NCBI GenBank assembly: GCA_021820845.1
Contig: JAKADC010000006.1
Span: 1-64,000, forward strand
From: Pseudomonadota bacterium
Lineage (GTDB): Bacteria > Pseudomonadota > Gammaproteobacteria > Burkholderiales > Thiobacillaceae
Length of the DNA stretch: 64,000 nt
Direction: 5' to 3'
Under the pieces are notes generated by a model. The model did no database searches. It worked only from the letters and a program-made list of their open reading frames with translations, and was not told the origin of the DNA. Positions 24,261 through 30,895 of the stretch are shown here, piece after piece (the stretch's first letter is position 1; each line of letters begins with the position of its first letter). The translations under genes and the position numbers were made by a program.

Positions 24261-25076
24261 ATGTCCGACATCCTCGAAAAGATCCTCGCCACCAAGCGCG
24301 ACGAAATCGCCAGGGCGGTCGCCGCCGTGCCGCTGGCCGAGATGCGGGCACGCGCGGAAGCAGCCGCGCCGCCGCGTGATTTCGTCGGCGCCCTGCGCGC
24401 GAAGATCGCCGTCGGCCGGCCGGCGGTGATCGCCGAAATCAAGAAGGCGAGTCCGTCCAAGGGGGTGATCCGTCCCGATTTCCGTCCCGCCGAGATCGCG
24501 GCGAGCTACGAAGCCGGCGGCGCGGCGTGCCTGTCGGTGCTGACCGACCGCGATTATTTCCAGGGCTGCCCGGAATACCTACAGGCGGCGCGCGCGGCGT
24601 GCCGGCTGCCGGTGCTGCGCAAGGACTTCATCGTCGACCCGTATCAGGTCTACGAGGCGCGTGCGATGGGCGCCGATTGCATCCTGCTGATCGTCGCCGC
24701 GCTCGAACTGCCGGCGATGCAGGCGCTGGAGGTGCTGGCGCACGAGCTGGGGATGGCGGTGCTGGTCGAGTCGCACGACGCCGCGGAGCTCGACGCCGCG
24801 CTGACGCTGAAGACGCCCTTGCAGGGCATCAACAACCGCAACCTGCGCAGCTTCGAGGTGAGCCTCGACACGACGCTGTCGCTGCTGCCGAAGATCGGCA
24901 ATGACCGCATCGTCATCACCGAATCCGGCATCCTCGCGCCGGCCGACGTGGCCAGGATGCGCAGCCACGCCGTCAACGCTTTCCTGGTCGGCGAAGCCTT
25001 CATGCGCGCCCCTGACCCCGGAGTCGAACTGGCCAGGTTGTTTGCCGTGCAAAGGGGGCAGCTTGCGCAGGACTGA
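24261..25076 (+). CDS. trpC: Indole-3-glycerol-phosphate synthase
   Basis: The 271-residue TIM barrel converts CdRP to indole-3-glycerol phosphate. It has the catalytic segments [70 protein letters not shown] and [15 protein letters not shown]. The C-terminus is odd: after ELARLF it continues [10 protein letters not shown], whereas a second, truncated copy of the gene end at 30.7 kb stops at ELARLFA. This fits replacement of the native 3' end by an island that begins here. The last 14 bases overlap the TTG-started secreted-protein gene. Confidence 0.95.
   Translation: MSDILEKILATKRDEIARAVAAVPLAEMRARAEAAAPPRDFVGALRAKIAVGRPAVIAEIKKASPSKGVIRPDFRPAEIAASYEAGGAACLSVLTDRDYFQGCPEYLQAARAACRLPVLRKDFIVDPYQVYEARAMGADCILLIVAALELPAMQALEVLAHELGMAVLVESHDAAELDAALTLKTPLQGINNRNLRSFEVSLDTTLSLLPKIGNDRIVITESGILAPADVARMRSHAVNAFLVGEAFMRAPDPGVELARLFAVQRGQLAQD
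24903..24993 (+). repeat. Left copy of 91-bp direct repeat (trpC 3' region)
   Basis: These 91 bases inside trpC are identical to 30730-30820. Flanking sequence is also homologous but diverged (about 24822-25045 versus 30647-30876). The pair brackets the ECF-sigma island and is the best candidate for its left junction. Confidence 0.85.
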
Positions 25077-25407
25077 CCCGCGAGCAGCGGCTTTGGCGCT
25101 CGCGCTGATTGCGCCGGGGGTTGGCGCCGACGAAACGGGTGTGCGAGAGGCCACATTCAGCCTGTATGCACCTCAGGCGAAATCGGTCGAAATCATCGGC
25201 GATTTTAACCAATGGCAAAGAGGGATCACGCCCTTGGCCGGTCCGGACAAAGCGGGCTGGTGGCGGATCAGGCTGACGTTTCCGGGTCCCGGGAGCCGCA
25301 TCGAATACGTTTACTGGGTGAATAACGCTTACCGGCAGGTTGACCCGGAACAACCCGTTGTTCCGGATGGGTTTTCTGGTGCAAACAATGTCCTTGTCCT
25401 CCCATAG
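25063..25407 (+). CDS. Secreted glycogen-binding-fold (CBM48/AMPK1_CBM-like E-set) protein
   Basis: The 114-residue product starts at a TTG with AGGGGG five bases upstream and overlaps the trpC end. A short signal peptide ([15 protein letters not shown]) precedes one E-set domain: [20 protein letters not shown], a core [13 protein letters not shown] and [15 protein letters not shown]. The GDFNxW motif is typical of the isoamylase-N/AMPK glycogen-binding fold. The same fold recurs at the C-terminus of the anti-sigma-like protein at 26057. Either could bind alpha-glucan, but no sugar-binding residues can be proven. The track start at 24901 lies inside trpC and is rejected. Confidence 0.7.
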   Translation: MRRTDPRAAALALALIAPGVGADETGVREATFSLYAPQAKSVEIIGDFNQWQRGITPLAGPDKAGWWRIRLTFPGPGSRIEYVYWVNNAYRQVDPEQPVVPDGFSGANNVLVLP

Positions 25408-25428
25408 TCCACATCCGGTTCCACGAAG

Positions 25429-25456
25429 TGTAACTTCTTTGGCTCACGCCTCGTCT
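25429..25456 (+). promoter_or_regulatory. ECF-type promoter P1 (autoregulatory, upstream of the sigma gene)
   Basis: TGTAACTT at 25429-25436 and CGTCT at 25452-25456, with 17 bases between TAAC and CGTCT. The identical layout occurs at 28.6, 29.1 and 29.7 kb. It lies about 55 bases upstream of the ECF sigma gene. Confidence 0.75.
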
Positions 25457-25511
25457 CAAGGGAAAATTAAACCAAGCCTTGATTAAGGCTATGTGAGAGG
25501 GATGGCGTGTG

Positions 25512-26060
25512 ATGTCCGAAGACAAGGCGCTGATCGATGCCTGCCTGGCGGGACGCTTGGAAGCCTATGAGGCCCTGGTTAGACGTCATCAACAGAAGGT
25601 GTTTAACGTGCTGTATCGGTTTCTCGGCAATTACGAGGCGAGCCAGGACCTCAGTCAGGAAACCTTCCTTTCCGCCTACCAGAAGCTTGGCACGTTTGGC
25701 GGGAAAAGTGCGCTTTCCACCTGGCTGTGCCAGATCGCGCTCAACAAGGCGCGCGACATGCTGCGCAGCAATGGCGTCAACTCGCTCTGCGAGGATGTGG
25801 AGGATCATGGCGACACGCTGGTCGCGGCTGACACGACGCGGCCCGATCGTCGGGCGGAACAGGGGCAGGCGCGGGAGCGTATCCAAGGGATACTCAACCG
25901 CATGCCCCCACATTACCGGGAGGTTTTGATATTGAAGCATCTGGAAGAGCACAGCAACGAGGAGATCGCCGCCATGCTCGACGAGACCGTGGACAACGTG
26001 AAGGTGAGGACGTTTCGCGCGCGCCAGATGTTCAAGCAATTATTTGGAGAGTTGTCATGA
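25512..26060 (+). CDS. ECF-family RNA polymerase sigma factor
   Basis: The 182-residue protein has sigma region 2 (LVRRHQQKVFNVLYRFLGNY, EASQDLSQETFLSAYQKLG, STWLCQIALNKARDMLR) and region 4 (ILNRMPPHYREVLILKHLEE, SNEEIAAMLDETVDNVKVRT), the RpoE/ECF architecture without regions 1 and 3. The ATG at 25512 is used; the track adds one GTG codon. It is translationally coupled (ATGA) to an anti-sigma-like membrane protein and preceded by a promoter of the class it probably recognises, as expected of an autoregulated ECF system. The promoters found suggest a TAAC / CGTCT specificity. Confidence 0.93.
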   Translation: MSEDKALIDACLAGRLEAYEALVRRHQQKVFNVLYRFLGNYEASQDLSQETFLSAYQKLGTFGGKSALSTWLCQIALNKARDMLRSNGVNSLCEDVEDHGDTLVAADTTRPDRRAEQGQARERIQGILNRMPPHYREVLILKHLEEHSNEEIAAMLDETVDNVKVRTFRARQMFKQLFGELS

Positions 26061-26728
26061 ACGCATTGCAATTCGACGAAGCCTGGCAGCGTTGTCTGGA
26101 TCGGGAAATGGGCCGATCCGAAGAAACCGTTTTTCTCGCTCGCCTGAGCGAGGCCGAGCGCCTGGAACTGTTCGCCACCCGCGCGGCGCTGGGTGAGCTG
26201 GAATGCCTGCCGCGCATTTCCGCTCCGGCCGATCTCGCGGCCAGGGTCATGGTGGCAATCAGCCCCAAAAAGCAAAGCGCTTTCACCCGCTTGCGCCGCT
26301 GGCTGGAGTCCCGTCCCATGCTGGGGTGGGAATTCGGCGGCGCGGCGCTGGCGGCCTCGGTGCTGTTCGTTACGCTGGCGCCCCAGTTCATGACGCTCCC
26401 GGCCGGCGGTTCGCCGCACGCGTCGCCCTCTCTGATGCCGGTCTCGCATGCGCCCGGCGGCAACGGCGGCGCATTGCAGTTCAGCCTGTACGCGCCCCAA
26501 GCCCGCAGCGTGGCGCTGATTGGCGATTTCAATGGCTGGGGCAGCACGGCTGAAATCAAGCTGAAGCCTGCCGCCAACGGCATGTGGAGCGTGGCCGTGC
26601 CCTTGCCCGCCGGCTCTTACCAGTACGCCTTTCTGCTTGACGACCGGCGCTGGGTAACCGATCCGCGCGCCGAACGGCGTGTGAACGACGATTTCGGCAG
26701 GCAGAACGCGGTTGTCACCATTATCTAG
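26057..26728 (+). CDS. Anti-sigma-like membrane protein with periplasmic glycogen-binding fold
   Basis: The 223-residue protein has a cytoplasmic helical N-terminus (about 1-90, with LARLSEAERLELFATRAALG), one TM helix (about 93-110, FGGAALAASVLFVTLA), a Pro/Ser/Gly linker and a C-terminal E-set/CBM48-like domain (140-223: [39 protein letters not shown]). Position directly after an ECF sigma gene with a 4-base overlap, and single-pass topology, indicate an anti-sigma factor. The unusual point is the carbohydrate-binding fold as the outside domain, which suggests sensing of a glucan or of a partner such as the paralogous secreted protein at 25063. No classical ZAS Hx3CxxC motif is visible, so the anti-sigma role is inferred. 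Confidence 0.7.
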   Translation: MNALQFDEAWQRCLDREMGRSEETVFLARLSEAERLELFATRAALGELECLPRISAPADLAARVMVAISPKKQSAFTRLRRWLESRPMLGWEFGGAALAASVLFVTLAPQFMTLPAGGSPHASPSLMPVSHAPGGNGGALQFSLYAPQARSVALIGDFNGWGSTAEIKLKPAANGMWSVAVPLPAGSYQYAFLLDDRRWVTDPRAERRVNDDFGRQNAVVTII

Positions 26729-26733
26729 GACAC

Positions 26734-27687
26734 ATGATCATGATCCTCTCTCGCTTTTTCATTCTGCTGTCCGGCCTGTTGTTGGCAGTGGGTGCGCGCG
26801 CAGAGCTCCCCGCACCACTGGAGCAGGCCGCAGCCCAGGTCGCCAGCGTGCCGACCCAACGCCAGGCCTTGGTTGCCGACCTGGAAGGCGCCCTGAAGTC
26901 GGGCGTGGCGGAACAGGATTTGCAGTCGGTGATGCGGCTGGCCGCGGCGCAGAAATATTCCGCCGCCCATGCCGCGGCTTTCGTCCGGCAACTCGCTGCT
27001 GTGCGCCGGGATGACCTGCCTGCCGCGCTGGTGCGCGACAAGATACTGGAAGGCATGGCCAAGAAAGTACCAGCCGAGTCTATCCTGCTGGTGACGTCCC
27101 AGTGGCAGGGCGCCCTGAAGGACGCCGCTTCGGTCGTGCGGACAATGGAAGGGCGTGGCCTCGAATATGGCAAGGCCGGAGAACGCGAGACGCTGATCAA
27201 CCTGGGTGCCGGTCTGCGGCAGCGCTACGGCGCAAAGGACGCACTCCCCAGCCTGGCGAAATCCGCGGAGAAGGGCGGCCGGATGGCGTCCGGCGCCGAG
27301 AACCTGATCGCTGCCGGGAATCTGGCCGAGCTGTTGTTCCTGCACAACGCCACCGCGGCGCAAGCACTGGAATTGCCCATGTCGAGCCTGAGGGCAGCTT
27401 ATACTCCGGCGCAGATTCAGGCGCTGCAGCGCAGCGTGCTGGACCAGTTGCGCCAAGGCGTGGCGCCTGTCGACGTCGTTGCGGGCGTGCGGCGCCGATT
27501 CGATTCCAAAACAGACACCACTCCGCCGGCACAATCGACGTTTTCCAACCCTGGCCAGGCACCCGGAGGGGCATGGCCGGGCGGTGCGCCGGGTGGGGGC
27601 TTCCCGGGTGGGGGCGGTGCGCCGGGTGGCATGCCGGGCGGCGGGTTTCCCGGCGGTGGTTCTCCCAGAGGTGGAGGTGGCTATTGA
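26734..27687 (+). CDS. Secreted helical protein with Gly/Pro-rich tail (unknown function)
   Basis: The 317-residue protein has a signal peptide (FFILLSGLLLAVGARA), about 230 residues of Ala-rich helices (for example KSGVAEQDLQSVMRLAAAQK, QLRQGVAPVDVVAGVRRRF) and a low-complexity C-terminal tail of about 45 residues dominated by GG, GGG, FPGGG and PGG. The helical motif SGV-x5-L..V..A-x4-YSA recurs in the product of 29793-30422, which also ends in a Gly-rich tail, so the two appear related. It follows the anti-sigma gene by five bases and is part of the sigma operon. A cell-surface or matrix role is a guess; no enzyme motif is present. Start may be 26734 or 26740. Confidence 0.8.
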   Translation: MIMILSRFFILLSGLLLAVGARAELPAPLEQAAAQVASVPTQRQALVADLEGALKSGVAEQDLQSVMRLAAAQKYSAAHAAAFVRQLAAVRRDDLPAALVRDKILEGMAKKVPAESILLVTSQWQGALKDAASVVRTMEGRGLEYGKAGERETLINLGAGLRQRYGAKDALPSLAKSAEKGGRMASGAENLIAAGNLAELLFLHNATAAQALELPMSSLRAAYTPAQIQALQRSVLDQLRQGVAPVDVVAGVRRRFDSKTDTTPPAQSTFSNPGQAPGGAWPGGAPGGGFPGGGGAPGGMPGGGFPGGGSPRGGGGY

Positions 27688-27803
27688 ACTTTATGCCTAG
27701 TGCGTGGGAGGTAGGGAGTAGGCTTGCATTGCTTTGTTGTGAAAAATTTTTGAATGGCATGGCCATTATTACCTGAAACAACCCTAAAGAAAGGATGTAC
27801 CAA

Positions 27804-28595
27804 ATGGGCTTTAACACTTCTTCCTGTTTTTACGCCGCGAGCACCGCCATGCTCACGGCGCTCGCCCTGACTGCTCCGGCGCAAGCCGACGTCACCCTGA
27901 ATGCGGGCGCCAGGCTGACGCATGAAACCAACGTCAACGGTTCGCCCGACACGCCGACCAAGGCAAATCAGGAAAGCGATACCTATCTGACGCTGAACGC
28001 CTCCGCGGTTTACTACACGCCGCTCGACACCGCGAAAACCCGCTATTTCATCGGCCAGATCGGTGCGCTCTCTTCCGCCTACGATAAATTCGATAACCTC
28101 GATAACACCATGCTGGTGGCGAGCGGGGGGCTCTATCAACAGCTTTCCTCCTCTTGGTCGGGGCAGGTCACCGGCCGCGGGTTCACACGCGATACCCAGC
28201 AGAGCGCGCGCGACGCCAACGGTTTTGGCGCGACTCTTGAGATCAAGAATCAGTTGAGCCAGAGCGTTTGGATCAAGGCGATCGCCGACTACGAGGACAG
28301 CACCGCCAATCTTGATGCCTTCAGCTACACCGGTAAAACCTACGGCGTGAATCTGGGCTATCTGCCGCTTCAGAATACCCTCCTCAACCTCGGCTACAGC
28401 CACGCCACGCGCGACTTCGAGACTGCCTCGGCTTTCAACACCACCACGCAAACGCTGTTCGCCGACGTGACGCAACGGCTGGCGAAAAACTGGTATCTGA
28501 ACGGCGGCTACGCCTATCAGGACTATGGTTCGAACATCGCAGGAACAGGCTACACCAATCACATTGTGTCGCTTGGCCTGAACTTCAGCTACTGA
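27804..28595 (+). CDS. Outer-membrane beta-barrel protein (unknown)
   Basis: The 263-residue protein has a signal peptide (MLTALALTAPAQA), then a chain of alternating amphipathic strands separated by polar turns (TYLTLNASAVYYTPL, GVNLGYLPLQNTLLNLGYSH, NWYLNGGYAYQDYG), ending with the aromatic GLNFSY terminal strand typical of BAM-assembled barrels. It resembles surface-exposed lipoprotein or porin-like barrels of about 12 strands. AAAGGA nine bases before the ATG at 27804 fixes the start. No ECF-type promoter is seen in the 116-base upstream gap, so it may be read through from the sigma operon. It could export or anchor the Gly-rich proteins encoded beside it. Confidence 0.75.
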   Translation: MGFNTSSCFYAASTAMLTALALTAPAQADVTLNAGARLTHETNVNGSPDTPTKANQESDTYLTLNASAVYYTPLDTAKTRYFIGQIGALSSAYDKFDNLDNTMLVASGGLYQQLSSSWSGQVTGRGFTRDTQQSARDANGFGATLEIKNQLSQSVWIKAIADYEDSTANLDAFSYTGKTYGVNLGYLPLQNTLLNLGYSHATRDFETASAFNTTTQTLFADVTQRLAKNWYLNGGYAYQDYGSNIAGTGYTNHIVSLGLNFSY

Positions 28596-28602
28596 ATCGC
28601 CG

Positions 28603-28630
28603 TGTAACTTAAGCGATACCATCACCGTCT
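28603..28630 (+). promoter_or_regulatory. ECF-type promoter P2
   Basis: TGTAACTT (28603-28610) and CGTCT (28626-28630) with the same 17-base TAAC-to-CGTCT spacing as P1. It lies about 70 bases upstream of the Gly-rich secreted-protein gene at 28698. Confidence 0.75.
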
Positions 28631-28697
28631 AAACCTGTAGGAAATGGATTTCGTTTCCCGCGATCAAGGCTTGACCCCAATGACTAAGGAGATTGAA

Positions 28698-29009
28698 ATG
28701 AACATCAAATACGTAATATCGACAGCGGCATGCGCCGTGTTTTTTGCCGGCACCGCCGTGGCAGCCGATCAGGCTGAGCGCGAGCCGGTTGTCGGCTTCG
28801 GCAGCGGAACCGGCATGGGCGCGGGCGGCGCCGCCGGCAGTGCCAGCAGCATGGCCGATGGCTTCGGTGCCCAAATCCAGGCCAGCGGCGCGGGCAGCCA
28901 GAGCTTCGGCGGCGGCTTCAATCAGCAGCAAACCGTGGGCTCCGGCCCGCTTTCGTCGAATCCTTCGACGACGTCAGGTTCCGGGCCGACCTTGACCAAC
29001 CCATACTGA
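28698..29009 (+). CDS. Small secreted Gly/Ser-rich protein (unknown)
   Basis: The 103-residue product begins with a signal peptide (MNIKYVISTAACAVFFAGTA-VAA) and continues with an 80-residue low-complexity mature chain rich in Gly, Ser, Ala, Gln and Asn (GFGSGTGMGAGGAAGSASS, FGGGFNQQQTVGSG, LTNPY). AAGGAG precedes the ATG; the track extension upstream has no support. Composition suggests an unstructured or self-assembling surface protein. It has its own ECF-type promoter and a strong terminator, so it is a stand-alone regulon member. Confidence 0.8.
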   Translation: MNIKYVISTAACAVFFAGTAVAADQAEREPVVGFGSGTGMGAGGAAGSASSMADGFGAQIQASGAGSQSFGGGFNQQQTVGSGPLSSNPSTTSGSGPTLTNPY

Positions 29010-29027
29010 AAACGCAATAGCGCGCGG

Positions 29028-29062
29028 GCCCTTGCCGCAAATGTGGCAAGGGCTTTTTTTTT
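29028..29062 (+). terminator. Rho-independent terminator after the Gly/Ser-rich gene
   Basis: The stem GCCCTTGCC, loop GCAAATGT and stem GGCAAGGGC are followed by nine T residues. It isolates promoter P2's transcript from promoter P3. Confidence 0.93.
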
Positions 29063-29073
29063 GGAACTTCCAG

Positions 29074-29101
29074 CGTAACTTTCCCGAGCAATGTCTCGTC
29101 T
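29074..29101 (+). promoter_or_regulatory. ECF-type promoter P3
   Basis: CGTAACTT (TAAC at 29076-29079) and CGTCT (29097-29101), again with 17 bases between. It lies about 30 bases upstream of the ATG at 29131, directly after the terminator of the preceding gene. Confidence 0.72.
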
Positions 29102-29130
29102 CAGGAATTTTTCCTTGCTGGATTTTTCGA

Positions 29131-29535
29131 ATGGTCGAAAATCATTCATGTGCGGTTGCAATGTTGATTGCGCAGCTCACATTCCGTGGAATGCCGCTTG
29201 CTCAAGGGATGAGGCTAGCCACGCTGATCCGCCTGCATGGGGTGCAGGACAGCGAAGTGCACAGCCTGCTCAACGCTGCCAGGGACCTCCCGATTTCCGA
29301 TCCCCCGGAAAAACCGATATGCCTTGGCAAGCACACATTTCCCAGTGCGGGTGAAATGGCTAGCCATCTCATCACGTTTGGGCTTTCCCAAAAACTCGGC
29401 GTCGAAAAAATAGGCATGCTCATCTGCATTGCAGGGTGGATGCTCCGCGCAGAGCTTGAGCCGAAGCAGACCGTCCGCATTATGGGTGATGCAATCCAGT
29501 CAGCAGTGCTCAAAGCGAACTCCACGCACAGCTAA
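29131..29535 (+). CDS. Hypothetical protein of the ECF regulon (134 aa)
   Basis: The track ORF starts at 29032 inside the terminator; a start after promoter P3 is more likely (MVENHSCAVAMLIAQLTF at 29131, or the next Met at 29161). The protein is mainly helical (MPLAQGMRLATLIRLHGVQD, MASHLITFGLSQKLGVEKIG, MLICIAGWMLRAELEPKQTV) with no signal peptide and no recognised motif. No clear ribosome binding site precedes the start. It is the only regulon member that looks cytoplasmic or peripheral and could be a processing or assembly factor for the secreted proteins. Function unknown. Confidence 0.55.
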   Translation: MVENHSCAVAMLIAQLTFRGMPLAQGMRLATLIRLHGVQDSEVHSLLNAARDLPISDPPEKPICLGKHTFPSAGEMASHLITFGLSQKLGVEKIGMLICIAGWMLRAELEPKQTVRIMGDAIQSAVLKANSTHS

Positions 29536-29671
29536 CGGGCGTCAGGACAAAGGCGGCTGCATCTCTCCCTACCCTGGACGCGCCGCAATAATGAACCGGA
29601 AGTTCCCGGCATGCCAATCGTCCCTGCGAGGATAGGTTTTCCGCAATTTTGCAGGATTTTGGATAGGGCGC

Positions 29672-29699
29672 TGTAACCGACGAATGCAATATTACGTCT
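29672..29699 (+). promoter_or_regulatory. ECF-type promoter P4
   Basis: TGTAACC (29672-29678) and CGTCT (29695-29699) with the same 17-base spacing. It lies 94 bases upstream of the start of the Gly-Met-repeat secreted protein. Confidence 0.75.
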
Positions 29700-29792
29700 A
29701 AGGATGCAACAGGAGACAAATCAATGGGCTCTCTGTTCACCGCTGAACCGGGTGGGTCGAATCAACCGTCAAACCGTCACAGGAGTTTTATC

Positions 29793-30422
29793 ATGATCAA
29801 GAATGTTCCCTCTGCAATTGCAATCGCACTGCTGGCCGCTTTTCTGAGCGGTAACGCCGCGGCCGCCACCGAGCAGGAAGCGCAGGCTCAATTGGATCGC
29901 ATCCCGGCCCAGACTGCCGGTGTTCGCCAAGCCGCCCATGCCGTGCTGAGCGACCTGGTGTCGGCCGGTGTGCCTGTCGACCAAGCCTATGAGGTTGTGC
30001 GCAGCGCTATTGCGCACGATTACAGCGCCAGTGACCTGCGCCAGGTCGGGGCTGAAATCCGCGACCAGGTCCGGCAAGGCATCCCGGCCGAGCCTGTGAC
30101 CAAGCTTGCGGATCGGGCAATCGACGCGGGAAATTCCGCCGCGGCCACCCAGAATGTCCTCAACACCTTCCAGGCGCGAGTTGAGCAGGGTATGCCAGCT
30201 GACCAGGCTTACGCCAGCAGCTCGCAAGAAGTTGGTGGCGCCGGCATGGGCGGCGGCGCTGGCATGGGTGGCGGCGCCGGCATGGGTGGCGGCGCCGGCA
30301 TGGGTGGCGGCGCCGGCATGGGTGGCGGCGCCGGCATGGGCGGTGGCGCCGGCATGGGCGGTGGCGCTGGCATGGGCGGTGGCGCCGGCATGGGCGGTGG
30401 CGCCGGCATGGGTGGGCGCTAG
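29793..30422 (+). CDS. Secreted helical protein with ten GGAGMG repeats
   Basis: The 209-residue product has a signal peptide (IAIALLAAFLSGNAAAA), a helical middle (SDLVSAGVPVDQAYEVVRSA, REQ-like IRDQVRQGIPAEPVTKLADR, FQARVEQGMPADQAYASSSQ) and a C-terminal tail of ten perfect GGAGMG hexapeptides ending GR. AGGAG sits upstream of the ATG at 29793; the track start is 23 codons too early. The helical motif (x-G-V/I/M-P-x2-x-A-Y/L) repeats three times and resembles the protein at 26734. The regular Gly-Met tail suggests fibre, adhesive or metal-associated surface material, but this is speculative. It is transcribed from ECF promoter P4 and ends at a strong terminator. Confidence 0.82.
   Translation: MIKNVPSAIAIALLAAFLSGNAAAATEQEAQAQLDRIPAQTAGVRQAAHAVLSDLVSAGVPVDQAYEVVRSAIAHDYSASDLRQVGAEIRDQVRQGIPAEPVTKLADRAIDAGNSAAATQNVLNTFQARVEQGMPADQAYASSSQEVGGAGMGGGAGMGGGAGMGGGAGMGGGAGMGGGAGMGGGAGMGGGAGMGGGAGMGGGAGMGGR
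30234..30413 (+). repeat. Ten tandem 18-bp repeats (coding, GGAGMG)
   Basis: Ten in-frame copies of an 18-bp unit (GGTGGCGCCGGCATGGGT and close variants) make a 180-bp tandem array. Units differ only at silent third positions (GGC/GGT, GCC/GCT), indicating recent expansion. Repeat number is likely variable between strains. Confidence 0.95.
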
Positions 30423-30472
30423 TTGGTTTTTACCCCACAGACCGCCCCCTTGGTCTGTTGAGGTGAAAAAGA

Positions 30473-30504
30473 GCGGCAGACGGGATTCCCCGTCTGCCGC
30501 TTTT
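30473..30504 (+). terminator. Rho-independent terminator at the end of the ECF island
   Basis: The 12-bp perfect stem GCGGCAGACGGG / CCCGTCTGCCGC with loop ATTC is followed by TTTT. A second hairpin (ACAGACC / GGTCTGT) lies just upstream at about 30437-30458. Confidence 0.9.
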
Positions 30505-30646
30505 GCTTGGCAAACCGTCCTTTCGGAGCGGGGACATTCCCTAAGTGGAGTTCCTTACGACGTTGTTCCCGGCAAAGCCGGGTCGAGTCGCGGGCGGTTT
30601 CATCCGGCAGGATGAGGTGCCCCCCGAAAGATCGTCAATCGCCACG

Positions 30647-30876
30647 TGCAAGGCATCCACAACCGCCATCTGCGTACCTTCGAGGTGAGCCCCGACACGA
30701 CGCTTTCGCTGCTGCCGAAGATCGGCGGCGACCGCATCGTCATCACCGAATCCGGCATCCTCGCGCCGGCCGACGTGGCCAGGATGCGCAGCCACGCCGT
30801 CAACGCTTTCCTGGTCGGCGGAGCCTTCATGCGCGCCGCCGATCCGGGCGCCGAGCTCGCGCGGCTGTTCGCCTGA
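30647..30876 (+). pseudogene. Displaced 3' fragment of trpC
   Basis: About 76 codons are colinear with the last quarter of trpC ([44 protein letters not shown], stop), including 91 identical bases. The fragment lacks the entire catalytic N-terminal three-quarters, so it cannot be an enzyme. Its ending, LARLFA and stop, is the more usual TrpC terminus, suggesting this is the native gene end pushed away by an insertion between 25.05 and 30.65 kb. Confidence 0.9.
30730..30820 (+). repeat. Right copy of 91-bp direct repeat (trpC 3' region)
   Basis: Identical to 24903-24993 in the intact trpC. It marks the right side of the ECF island. Confidence 0.85.
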
Positions 30877-30895
30877 GCGGCTCCGGCGCTACGCG

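Noticed and set aside
30234-30413. Possible CRISPR array
   Set aside because: The repeats are contiguous 18-bp coding units with no spacers; they encode a GGAGMG tail.
25063-30504. Insertion sequence or prophage inside the trpC-flanked island
   Set aside because: No transposase, integrase, terminal inverted repeats or phage genes were found; only the trpC-end duplication marks its borders.
30647-30876. Second functional trpC
   Set aside because: Only the last quarter of the protein is present and most catalytic residues are missing.
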